A stretch of DNA of 36,594 nt, taken from Candidatus Poribacteria bacterium (lineage in GTDB: Bacteria; Poribacteria; WGA-4E; WGA-3G). The position numbers were made by a program, and so were the translations under genes. The stretch covers positions 1-36,594 of the forward strand of contig PYJE01000183.1 in assembly GCA_003635305.1 (NCBI GenBank), written 5' to 3'. Positions within the stretch are counted from its first letter, which is position 1, and each line of letters opens with the position of its first letter. Under the pieces are notes generated by a model, which made no database searches, was not told the origin of the DNA, and worked only from the letters and a program-made list of their open reading frames with translations. Below are positions 17,282 through 25,508 of the stretch, piece by piece.

Positions 17282-18300
17282 CAATCCGAGAAGTCGTCGT
17301 CACCGGGCAAAATCAGGTGGAACTGCAAACTGCCGAACTCACTGCGCCTGCACTGTCTGCCAACGAAGTGCTCATCGACACCGAATACACCTTCATCAGC
17401 AGCGGCACTGAACTTGCCAACTACACCGGTAGAGAGCCGAAAGTCTTCCAGAAAGGCGCGTGGTGTGCCTATCCGTGGCGTTCCGGCTACGCCAACGTCG
17501 GCATCGTGCGCGAAGTCGGCGCGGGCGTAACGCGAACCCAACCCGGTGCGCGCGTCTTTACCTATGGACGACACGCCTCCACTATCCGTTACTCTCAAGA
17601 CAGGCTTATCGCACCCGTTACGCACGCGGTAGAACCTGCCGTTGTCGCCGCATCGCGCATGGCAGGCGTTGCGATGACAGCCATCGTCGTCGCCGAAATC
17701 CCGACGAATGCCACCGTCATCGTCTTTGGAATGGGGCTCGTCGGCAACCTCGCCGCGCAAATGTTCCGGCTACACGGATGCCGCGTTATCGGCGTAGATT
17801 TGGTTGAAGAAAGACGTGCTCTCGCGCAACGGTGCGGCATAGAACACACCGTCGGCGGCACCCCTGACGAAGCGCAAGGGCAACTGCAGGAACTCACCAA
17901 CGGCGAACTCGGCCACATTACCGTCGATGCTGTCGGGCATAGCGGCGTTGTGATGCAAGCACTCCGCGCCACCGCCAGTCACGGACAACTTATTATCCTC
18001 GGTTCCCCTCGCGTCGCTGTCCACGGGAACCTGACTGAGTTGCTTTCCGACACCCACTTGCGGTGGATTACTATCCGTGGTGCGTTGGAATGGTGCGTTC
18101 CGATGTATCCGGATATTGGTAACCGCACTTCGCAGTGGAGCAAGCAGCAGACTATTTTTGACTGGATGGCGCGCGGGCAGTTGCACGTTGAACCGCTCAT
18201 CTCGCACCGTCTCGAACCCGAACAAATCAAGCGCGCCTACGACGGCCTCCTCAACGAACCGAATGTCTACACCGGAGTCGTTTTGGATTGGAATCTTTAG
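17278..18300 (+). CDS. Zinc-binding dehydrogenase (MDR superfamily)
   Basis: VLIDTEYTFISSGTELANYTGREP; VIVFGMGLVGNLAAQMFRLHGCRVIGVDL; ATGA overlap with DUF202 gene. Confidence 0.9.
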   Translation: MTIREVVVTGQNQVELQTAELTAPALSANEVLIDTEYTFISSGTELANYTGREPKVFQKGAWCAYPWRSGYANVGIVREVGAGVTRTQPGARVFTYGRHASTIRYSQDRLIAPVTHAVEPAVVAASRMAGVAMTAIVVAEIPTNATVIVFGMGLVGNLAAQMFRLHGCRVIGVDLVEERRALAQRCGIEHTVGGTPDEAQGQLQELTNGELGHITVDAVGHSGVVMQALRATASHGQLIILGSPRVAVHGNLTELLSDTHLRWITIRGALEWCVPMYPDIGNRTSQWSKQQTIFDWMARGQLHVEPLISHRLEPEQIKRAYDGLLNEPNVYTGVVLDWNL

Positions 18301-18334
18301 TCGTTATACTCAGAGGATAGGAGCGATATTTTAG

Positions 18335-19228
18335 ATGAACTGCACACATTCACAACTCCCAGCGGGGCTTCAATCCCGCCTCAGCCAGAGCCAAGTCACC
18401 GCGCTCGCCTTTTCGCCCGATGGCACCAAAATCGCCGCCGGTGGCGAGAGACGCATCTGGATTTACCGTTTGGACACCGGCACGCAATTCGCCATGCTTC
18501 CCGGACACACCGCGCGCATCCGTGCCCTCGCCTTCGCACAGGATAACCGAAGCCTAGCCAGCGGATGTGAAGATAACACGCTGTGGCTTTGGGACACTGA
18601 CACCGCCCGCGAAATCTCGCTTCTCGCCGGACACGCCGCGATGATTGATGCCAGCGCAGTAACCCCCGATGGAATGCCGATTCCTGCGTGGGACGAAGTT
18701 TTGCCCACGTTTACGGAATCCCCCGGCCGCGTTCGCTCCCTTGCGTTCGCCGCGGGGAGCATACTCGCCAGCGGTGGCACCGATGGAAAAATTCGAGTGT
18801 GGAACCTGGATACCGGCTATCGTCTCCAAACTCTCGCCGCACATGATGGGCTTGTCTTGGCCTTGGCATTTTCCGCTGACGGCAAACGCCTCGCCAGCAG
18901 CAGCTCCGATACCACCGTTCGGCTATGGGATACGGAAAGTTATGAACTCCTTGCCACACTCATTTCGCATGCTGATTCGGTGCATGCCGTGGCATTCTCA
19001 CCTGATGGCACAAACCTCGCCTCCGGTGGGAAAGACCGGCGGCTTCGGATGTGGCACCTCCCCTCGCTATCCGAACCGAGAGGTTCTGATGCCGCGCCCG
19101 AACGTGCCAACATCGCGGTGTCCAAACTCCCCGCACAGAAAAGTGCTATCCGCGCCTTAGCCTTCACCCAAGAAGGCCAACTCATGAGTGCCAACCACGA
19201 TGGAACGCTCTATTTTTGGAATGCCTAA
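18335..19228 (+). CDS. WD40 repeat protein
   Basis: Repeated LAFSPDGTKIAAGG..IWIYRLDTG / LASGCEDNTLWLWDTDT / LASGGTDGKIRVWNLDTG / LASSSSDTTVRLWDTES / LASGGKDRRLRMW. Confidence 0.95.
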   Translation: MNCTHSQLPAGLQSRLSQSQVTALAFSPDGTKIAAGGERRIWIYRLDTGTQFAMLPGHTARIRALAFAQDNRSLASGCEDNTLWLWDTDTAREISLLAGHAAMIDASAVTPDGMPIPAWDEVLPTFTESPGRVRSLAFAAGSILASGGTDGKIRVWNLDTGYRLQTLAAHDGLVLALAFSADGKRLASSSSDTTVRLWDTESYELLATLISHADSVHAVAFSPDGTNLASGGKDRRLRMWHLPSLSEPRGSDAAPERANIAVSKLPAQKSAIRALAFTQEGQLMSANHDGTLYFWNA

Positions 19229-19308
19229 GTCTCTCGCGAGAGACAGGCTTCCGCGCTATGTCACAGGGCCAGGGCAGACGCAGACTGCCTACATGGCGAG
19301 GGACAGGT
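19229..19308. repeat. Family B repeat remnants (ctctcgcgagagacaggc...; ggcgagggacagg)
   Basis: Matches dispersed gcgagggacaggccctcgccctac family, partial copies. Confidence 0.55.
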
Positions 19309-19325
19309 TTTTGTCAAGTTTTTTA

Positions 19326-19355
19326 TTGTTATTTTAAAAATAATGGTGGTATAGT
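19326..19355 (+). promoter_or_regulatory. Putative promoter TTGTTA-18 nt-TATAGT
   Basis: AT-rich region with palindrome ttatttt-a-aaaataa; upstream of the FGE-domain lipoprotein at 19422. Confidence 0.4.
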
Positions 19356-19421
19356 TAACGCTATTATCTACAGAGCGGGATGCGTATCGCTTCCCGTTCA
19401 ACTAAAAAAAGGAGTATTTTC

Positions 19422-20327
19422 ATGTTGAAAGATTTAGGAACTTTCGCTGTTTGTTTTTTCGCGCTGGTGCTGGCACTGGGTGGCTGTGATAGGGGGCAGG
19501 AAATGGTTGCGCCGATGGTTGCAGGTGGTGGTGATACGCCGCCGCTGCCTGTTGGGCAGCCGGAGGGGATGGTGCTGATTCCTGCTGGCACATTTCAGAT
19601 GGGCAACACCGACGCGGAGGCATACGAAAACGAACAGCCGGTGCATACTGTCCATTTGGATGCGTTCTACATGGATGAATACGAGGTGACGAACGCGCAG
19701 TTTAAGGCGTTTGTCGATGCGAATCCACAGTGGCAAACGGACAACATTGAGGACAGGTTCCACGATGGGGATTACCTTTTGCACTGGAGTGGCAATAACT
19801 ATCCCGCTGGAACAGCAGACCATCCGGTGGTTTGGGTGAGTTGGTATGCGGCGATGGCGTATGCGGAATGGGCAGGCAAGCGGCTGCCGACGGAGGCGGA
19901 GTGGGAATATGCGGCGCGCGGCGGGCTTGCGGGGAAGAAGTATCCCTGGGGAGATACCATCACCTCCGACGATGCAAACTACAATCGCAATGTCAGCGGT
20001 ACGACACCCGTTGGGCAGTATGCGGCGAATGGGTATGGGTTGTACGACATGGCGGGCAACGTGTGGGAATGGTGCCTTGATAAATACGATGCCGATTTCT
20101 ATGCTGTCTATGAGAACAGTCGGAATCCCATCGCTGGCGATGAGACTATCCAGTCGATACTTGAGAACTTCACAAGTATCCCAAACGACTCCTATCGCGT
20201 GTTACGCGGTGGTTCGTGGTTCGTCGACGCACGGGCTCTGCGTGTCACCAATCGCAACGGCTCTACGCCAACGTTCACGCACACGTACTACGGTTTTCGT
20301 TGCGCGCGGGGAACCGTGATGCGTTAG
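19422..20327 (+). CDS. FGE/SUMF1-domain lipoprotein
   Basis: Lipobox FALVLALGGC; MVLIPAGTFQMGNTDAEAYENEQPVHTVHLDAFYMDEYEVTNAQFKAFV; GYGLYDMAGNVWEWCLDKY; GGAG RBS. Confidence 0.92.
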   Translation: MLKDLGTFAVCFFALVLALGGCDRGQEMVAPMVAGGGDTPPLPVGQPEGMVLIPAGTFQMGNTDAEAYENEQPVHTVHLDAFYMDEYEVTNAQFKAFVDANPQWQTDNIEDRFHDGDYLLHWSGNNYPAGTADHPVVWVSWYAAMAYAEWAGKRLPTEAEWEYAARGGLAGKKYPWGDTITSDDANYNRNVSGTTPVGQYAANGYGLYDMAGNVWEWCLDKYDADFYAVYENSRNPIAGDETIQSILENFTSIPNDSYRVLRGGSWFVDARALRVTNRNGSTPTFTHTYYGFRCARGTVMR

Positions 20328-20378
20328 TTTTCAACGCTCTTACGCCGTAGGAACGGTTTTTGGCAGATGTGCGGTGCA

Positions 20379-20400
20379 GCGAGGGATAAGTCCTTCGCCG
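20379..20400. repeat. Family B repeat variant (gcgagggataagtccttcgccg)
   Basis: Matches family B inverted repeat with substitutions. Confidence 0.5.
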
Positions 20401-20469
20401 CGCCTGCATTTTGACGTGTTGCTCTTCATCAGCAGCCTCACGGATGTGGCGGCGTTTGCGAGAGATAGC

Positions 20470-20515
20470 ATGCGCGGCTGAAGATGGCACCGTCCGATTG
20501 TGGGACATCCCCGGG
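20470..20515 (+). pseudogene. Relic fragment of a WD40 repeat gene (..ACAAEDGTVRLWDIPGR)
   Basis: Translation of gctgaagatggcaccgtccgattgtgggacatcccc is AEDGTVRLWDIP, a WD40 repeat end, with no surrounding WD40 ORF. Confidence 0.55.
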
Positions 20516-20521
20516 CGAAAC

Positions 20522-21553
20522 TTAACAAGTCTCCCGCCGACAATCCACGGAAACCGATAATTCATGCGTCCCACTCCCAAAAACAACCCCCTTTAGCAAC
20601 GTCACATCCGAATAATCGCGTCCCCACGCCACCGTGATATGCTGCTCCCCTGGCTCCTGATTATTCGTCGGATCGAAGTCTAACCACTCGCCGCAACTTG
20701 CCGTAGACGTGCGTTCCAAAGAGTTTCCGGAAGGGCGGCTTTGTAAATAATTTTCCGTTGGCGTGTGTGGAACGCGCGCCACATCTGGCACATACACCGA
20801 AAACCATGCATGCGACGCATCTGCACCCGCTAACCGCTCCTGTCCAAGCGGCGGCATCGTCTCAATATACCCACTCACATATCGCGCGGCTAACCCCATC
20901 GCCCGGAGACATCCAATCCCCAAATGCGCGAAATCTTGGCAGACACCCCGACGGTGTGCCAACACCTCCGCCAGCGGTGTCGCAACCGTCGTCCATCCCG
21001 GGTCGTAGGTAAAATCGGTATGGAGCCGTGCGGTTAGATCGCGGACTGCCTCTTGCAAAGTTCTCCCATGTGCAAACGATGGCGTTGCATACTCGCGAAG
21101 TTCTGGCAACCGCGTCGGAATCATGGGCGAATCCAACACATACTGCCGCGTCTCCAAAATTTCTGGATGCAGTGACGTTTGAAGCTGCTCCCGAACCGCC
21201 TCCCATGCCTCGCTTTCAGAGCTCTCTCTCGCCGCCGTGCTATGCCGCTTCACCTCCACCTGACTCGTTACCGTGACGGTAAGTGTTTGATGCGGCCGCT
21301 GAATCGCAAAATAACAGACGGTATTCCCGAAGAAATCCTCACGCTCGCGATAACTTGTCGGCTGCGGCTCAACGACAAACCGACTGCCGTGAACCTGCTG
21401 CAAATGCCCCCACGCCGACAAAACCCCACTCGGCGTGTAATGTTTATACGGATGCCTCGCAAAGTCCCTCGGTGTCAACCGCGCCTCGTTATAGGATAAA
21501 TTCGCCGTGTTGCTGTAGGTGTAGTGCGTCTTATGCGTAATTTGATAATGCAT
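20522..21553 (-). CDS. Transglutaminase-like cysteine protease family protein with N-terminal bacterial transglutaminase domain
   Basis: MHYQITHKTHYTYSNTANLSYNEARLTPR; AHRRGVCQDFAHLGIGCLRAMGLAARYVSGY; GADASHAWFSVYVP; WLDFDPTNN; start at ATG 21553. Confidence 0.92.
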   Translation of the reverse strand: MHYQITHKTHYTYSNTANLSYNEARLTPRDFARHPYKHYTPSGVLSAWGHLQQVHGSRFVVEPQPTSYREREDFFGNTVCYFAIQRPHQTLTVTVTSQVEVKRHSTAARESSESEAWEAVREQLQTSLHPEILETRQYVLDSPMIPTRLPELREYATPSFAHGRTLQEAVRDLTARLHTDFTYDPGWTTVATPLAEVLAHRRGVCQDFAHLGIGCLRAMGLAARYVSGYIETMPPLGQERLAGADASHAWFSVYVPDVARVPHTPTENYLQSRPSGNSLERTSTASCGEWLDFDPTNNQEPGEQHITVAWGRDYSDVTLLKGVVFGSGTHELSVSVDCRRETC

Positions 21554-21581
21554 TATCTTCGTCAACCAAATTGGCCAATTC

Positions 21582-21610
21582 GGTAGTGCGAGGGGGCTGT
21601 CTCTCGCGAA
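21582..21610. repeat. Family B repeat (ggtagtgcgagggggctgtctctcgcgaa)
   Basis: Matches family B. Confidence 0.6.
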
Positions 21611-21658
21611 CTCCAATTGAAACGAAACCGCCCGGTCCTTCAAGTTCTCTACAATTCT

Positions 21659-24346
21659 CTAATTCACCGTTACCAACTGTTGCGGCCCCTGCACGTGACT
21701 AAAATAGGTTCGCGTCAACGTCTCCGAAAGTTCATGCAGCAGCTGTGCTAACCGCGCCAACAACTTCTCTAATCCCTGCCGCAGTTGCCCGGAACGTTCC
21801 GCAAGGTGCCTCGTATTTGATAGTTGCAGTTGCGTCAACGCCTCCAAAATTAGCTGCTCTTCTTCGCTGAGTCGGTACCCCAGTTTCTCCCGCGGCAGCG
21901 AGCAAATATGCTGCTGGAGCCGTTTCAATTGATAGAGTAAGGAACGCGGATTGCCCCGGTCAAGCAGCAGCAACTCCAACACCGTTGGGAAGTGCAGTTC
22001 GGCGCGATACCTTCCTCGATACGTAATCAGACTCTCCGCGGCGGCCAAAATCGCCTCCAGCAGCCGATTTTCGAGCCAATCGTCATACGCGCCGACAATG
22101 CTAGAACGGCACAGCCGAATGAGCAGGAGTGCGCGTTCAATCCGCCGCCCCATATCTAGACTCAGCCATCCTATCGTCTGCGTCATGCTTTCCGCGTTTA
22201 AACCTGTCAGTGCAGCCAGAAAAATCATCAACCTATCCAATTCTGTCTGGATATCCTGCAGGGTGTGCGCTTCCAACGCTGTGCCTTGTCCGCGGGCGTG
22301 TCCGCCCGATTGCGATGCTGTAAGTTCTCTTTCAAGCGCGGTGCATAAATTTTCAATGTTATTCATCACGCGCCAAGTATCGGTAGACCAGCGGTCTCGC
22401 ACAGCATACGCCGCGCTTACCATTGACTGAAGCGTTGAGACGAGGCTACTGCTATTTTGTGTATCCAACGTGAGAGAAAACAACTCATCGGATAACGTGG
22501 CGTTGCGCTTCTCCGTAGGCGCGGCTGTCCCCGAAAACCCGGTAACCGAGCGAAACAGATTGTGCAGATATGTCAATTCAGAGCCATCCCGTGCATCCTC
22601 TGCTAACGGACTTGTCTGCAGCGTATCCAAAATAATCCGTAGCAATCGCGCCTGTCCTTCCGCGCGTTCTGCATAACGTCCTACCCAAAACAGATTTTCC
22701 GCCGCGCGGCTTGACAACCCGCGCGAATTTCCGACGTTATCATACGCCAACGGACGTAGCCCATTCTTCGGCTGCCGCCATAAACTGACATGCGGTTCGG
22801 GTTCATCTGCTAGCACCCATGTATCCTTACTCACGCCACCGGCGCGGCTAGAGACGATTAGCGCGCCTTTCTTCGCTGCACTCCGCGTTAGTCCCCCCGG
22901 CATCACCACATATCCCTCTTGCTGTGCGAACAAGAAGCTGCGCAGCGTCGCGTGCCGCGGCTCCAACTTGCCATCAATCAACGAAGGCGTTGTGGAGAAA
23001 TGCACCTGCTCCTGTCCGACGTAAAGATGTGGTTCCGCGCAGATTTGCTTGCGCAGTGTTTCCAACTCCGCCTTGCTCATCTCTGCGCCAAACAGGGGAT
23101 AGGCAGCCATCGGTTTCCGGTGAATCGTTTTGATAACGAGGCGTTCAAGGTTCTCCAGCACATACACGCGCTCCTCTCGCTGCCCGCACCACCACGTCGC
23201 TACTGATGGCAACAGCAGTGAGCTATCAGCGGTAATGCCAAACCACTTCGCGATGCTTGGCAAAAACGGCATCAGGCCGGGGTTCTCCAAAACGCTAGTT
23301 CCTGGCGCGTTCACGACGACGACATTCCCTAGCCGAATCGCCTCCATCAACCCTGCAACGCCGAGTCGCGAGTCCTGCCGCAATTCCAGCGCATCGCAGA
23401 AGACATCGTCGACTCGCCGCAAGATAATATCGACGGGAAGCAACCTATCTAGCGATTTCAACCAGACGCGCCCATCCCACACCCTCAAATCACCGCCTTG
23501 CACCAGCGTATAGCCGAGATAACTCGCCAGATATGCATGCTCAAAATAGGTTTCGTTCAACGGGCCGGGGGTTAGCACCACCACATGTGGGTTTGCCTTC
23601 CCGTGCGGTGCCATTTCCTCCAATTCGTTCTGCATCGCACGAAAAAAGAACGAGAGCCGATGCACTCCGATATCCCCGAACAGATTCGGCATTACCCGCG
23701 CTAGGGCAGTGCGGTTCTCCAGTGCATATCCCGCGCCGGAGGGAGCCTGCGTCCGGTCGCTCAGCACCCACATCTGTCCATCTGACCCTCGTGCCAAATC
23801 GGCTGCATACAGTAGAAGCAACTTCCGGGTAGCGATACCACCAGTTTTCTCGGCGGCGATACCGTCACATTCCCGCAAAAATCCCGCGTGCGCGTACACA
23901 ACCTCCGGCGGCAGCACTCCCTCCTTGATAAGCCGACGTTCCCCATACACATCCATCAGCACGCGATTCAGCAACTCGGCGCGCTGCGTCAACCCTGTCG
24001 CAATCTTCTCCCATTCTGCCGATGAGAATATCAACGGAATCGGATCCAGTTCCCACGGCCGATGCCCCTGTTCCTCGCCATGCACGACATAGGTGACTCC
24101 GTTCTCGCGCAACAGCCGCCGCAACTCTTGATGCCGCGTCTCCATTTCCTCAAGCCCGAGGGTTTGCAATGCCGCGATAAAGGCTTGCCAATGCGCGTGG
24201 ACTTGCCCGATGCCATCGAACATCTCGTCTTCCGAGGCATCGCCCGTGCGCGATTCGGTTAACCGATAATTTTCGTCAATGACGGTGTAGTGTGTGTTAT
24301 TTGAACGTTGCATATCTCTTTTTCGTCCAATTCCGTTCGTTCGCAA
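21659..24346 (-). CDS. Fusion of circularly permuted ATP-grasp (type 2) and alpha-E (DUF403) domain
   Basis: N-terminal half: VLMDVYGERRLIKEGVLPPEVVYAHAGFLRECDG, VLTPGPLNETYFEHAYLASYLGYTLVQGGDL; C-terminal half: LSSRAAENLFWVGRYAERAEGQARLLRI. Start could be ATG of MQRSNN. Confidence 0.92.
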   Translation of the reverse strand: MRTNGIGRKRDMQRSNNTHYTVIDENYRLTESRTGDASEDEMFDGIGQVHAHWQAFIAALQTLGLEEMETRHQELRRLLRENGVTYVVHGEEQGHRPWELDPIPLIFSSAEWEKIATGLTQRAELLNRVLMDVYGERRLIKEGVLPPEVVYAHAGFLRECDGIAAEKTGGIATRKLLLLYAADLARGSDGQMWVLSDRTQAPSGAGYALENRTALARVMPNLFGDIGVHRLSFFFRAMQNELEEMAPHGKANPHVVVLTPGPLNETYFEHAYLASYLGYTLVQGGDLRVWDGRVWLKSLDRLLPVDIILRRVDDVFCDALELRQDSRLGVAGLMEAIRLGNVVVVNAPGTSVLENPGLMPFLPSIAKWFGITADSSLLLPSVATWWCGQREERVYVLENLERLVIKTIHRKPMAAYPLFGAEMSKAELETLRKQICAEPHLYVGQEQVHFSTTPSLIDGKLEPRHATLRSFLFAQQEGYVVMPGGLTRSAAKKGALIVSSRAGGVSKDTWVLADEPEPHVSLWRQPKNGLRPLAYDNVGNSRGLSSRAAENLFWVGRYAERAEGQARLLRIILDTLQTSPLAEDARDGSELTYLHNLFRSVTGFSGTAAPTEKRNATLSDELFSLTLDTQNSSSLVSTLQSMVSAAYAVRDRWSTDTWRVMNNIENLCTALERELTASQSGGHARGQGTALEAHTLQDIQTELDRLMIFLAALTGLNAESMTQTIGWLSLDMGRRIERALLLIRLCRSSIVGAYDDWLENRLLEAILAAAESLITYRGRYRAELHFPTVLELLLLDRGNPRSLLYQLKRLQQHICSLPREKLGYRLSEEEQLILEALTQLQLSNTRHLAERSGQLRQGLEKLLARLAQLLHELSETLTRTYFSHVQGPQQLVTVN

Positions 24347-24386
24347 GCCCTCGGCGGACGGTTGCCTGCCTGACGGTACCCCAAAT

Positions 24387-25421
24387 CTACCTTAGGAGCG
24401 AGGGGGGCCTGTCCCTCGCCATCCTTTGAGTGCGGGGAAATTTCTGTAGCTGCTCGTTTTCCGTTCCTCCTTCATCCACCGGACGCAGCGCAAAAAACGT
24501 TTCATGCACATCGGCTCCAACCAGATTCAACTTCGTCTGAAACGCGTCCAAAAATTCATGCAAACCGGTTGAGAGCAACTGCTTCACCTGTGCATAAGCA
24601 AACTCCGAACGCAATTGTCCGAGCCGCTGCTCGGCCGAATTAGAGAACGTCTCCAAGGGCGTGCCAGAAATCGCGTGGAGTGACTCCTCCGCCTTTGACA
24701 GGCAATAAAGCACTGAGCGCGGAAACTCCCGGTCCAGCAACAAAAACGCTACTACCTGCGTCGGCGCGATTAATCCGTGCGTCCGCCGGTACATCTCAAA
24801 TGCACTTGCAGAATGCAACAGCGCGCCCCACTGAATATCGTCAAACGGTGTATCCACATGCCACAACGAGGGCAGCAGAATAAAGTATTTCACATCGACG
24901 ATGCGCGAAGTCTTGTCCGCACGCTCAATCAATCTGCCTAACCGACAGAAATGCCACCCTTCGCTGTGAGACATGCTGTTATCGGTTAACCCCATAAACA
25001 GTTGCGAGGCCCGTTTAATTTCGCCGAAGAACTCGTGCGGCTCTGTCATTGCCCACTCTTCTGTCGCTTCTGTCACCGTCAAATAGGCCACGTTGAGCTG
25101 CTCCCACATTTCCGATGAGATATTCTCTCGGATAGAGCGTGCATTCTCCCGCGCTGCCCGTAAACAGGAGATGATTGAATTCGGGTTCTTTTTGTCAAAT
25201 GTCAGAAACCGAATCACTGTCTCCTGTGATGCCTCGCCGTACTGTTCAGCGAACACTTCGTCGTCGCCCGTTGTCGCCACCAGCGGGTTCCACTGCGTCT
25301 GTATCCCCACCGGCAAATCCAGCATCAGATGCAGATTCACATCAACAAACCTGGCGACGTTCTCTGCACGTTCAATATAGCGGCTCATCCAATAAATCGA
25401 TTCTGCCACGCGACTCAACAT
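24387..25421 (-). CDS. Alpha-E domain-containing protein (DUF403)
   Basis: MLSRVAESIYWMSRYIERAENVARFVDVNLHLMLDL; start at ATG 25421. Confidence 0.93.
   Translation of the reverse strand: MLSRVAESIYWMSRYIERAENVARFVDVNLHLMLDLPVGIQTQWNPLVATTGDDEVFAEQYGEASQETVIRFLTFDKKNPNSIISCLRAARENARSIRENISSEMWEQLNVAYLTVTEATEEWAMTEPHEFFGEIKRASQLFMGLTDNSMSHSEGWHFCRLGRLIERADKTSRIVDVKYFILLPSLWHVDTPFDDIQWGALLHSASAFEMYRRTHGLIAPTQVVAFLLLDREFPRSVLYCLSKAEESLHAISGTPLETFSNSAEQRLGQLRSEFAYAQVKQLLSTGLHEFLDAFQTKLNLVGADVHETFFALRPVDEGGTENEQLQKFPRTQRMARDRPPSLLR
24392..24423. repeat. Family B repeat overlapping the 3' end of the alpha-E CDS
   Basis: ttaggagcgaggggggcctgtccctcgccatc. Confidence 0.7.
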
Positions 25422-25437
25422 AGTCCCTTTCCCTTCC

Positions 25438-25470
25438 TCGTAAGGCGAGGGAAACTTGTCCCTCGCCGTG
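25438..25470. repeat. Family B repeat (tcgtaaggcgagggaaacttgtccctcgccgtg)
   Basis: Inverted repeat ggcgaggga...tccctcgcc. Confidence 0.7.
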
Positions 25471-25508
25471 CTCACTGTAAACGGGGATGTCTCTCTCCAC
25501 CGGCTTAT

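Noticed and set aside
17071-17760. 229-aa minus-strand ORF spanning DUF202 and MDR genes
   Set aside because: Antisense to two confident genes; low-complexity Asp/Gly/Arg-rich translation.
18335-19228. Internal periodicity that could be read as a DNA repeat
   Set aside because: Explained by WD40 repeat protein structure.
22516-22534. gtaggcgcggctgtccccgaa inside the ATP-grasp/alpha-E fusion resembling family A
   Set aside because: Only the short lead-in matches, with no inverted partner; may be coincidental coding sequence.
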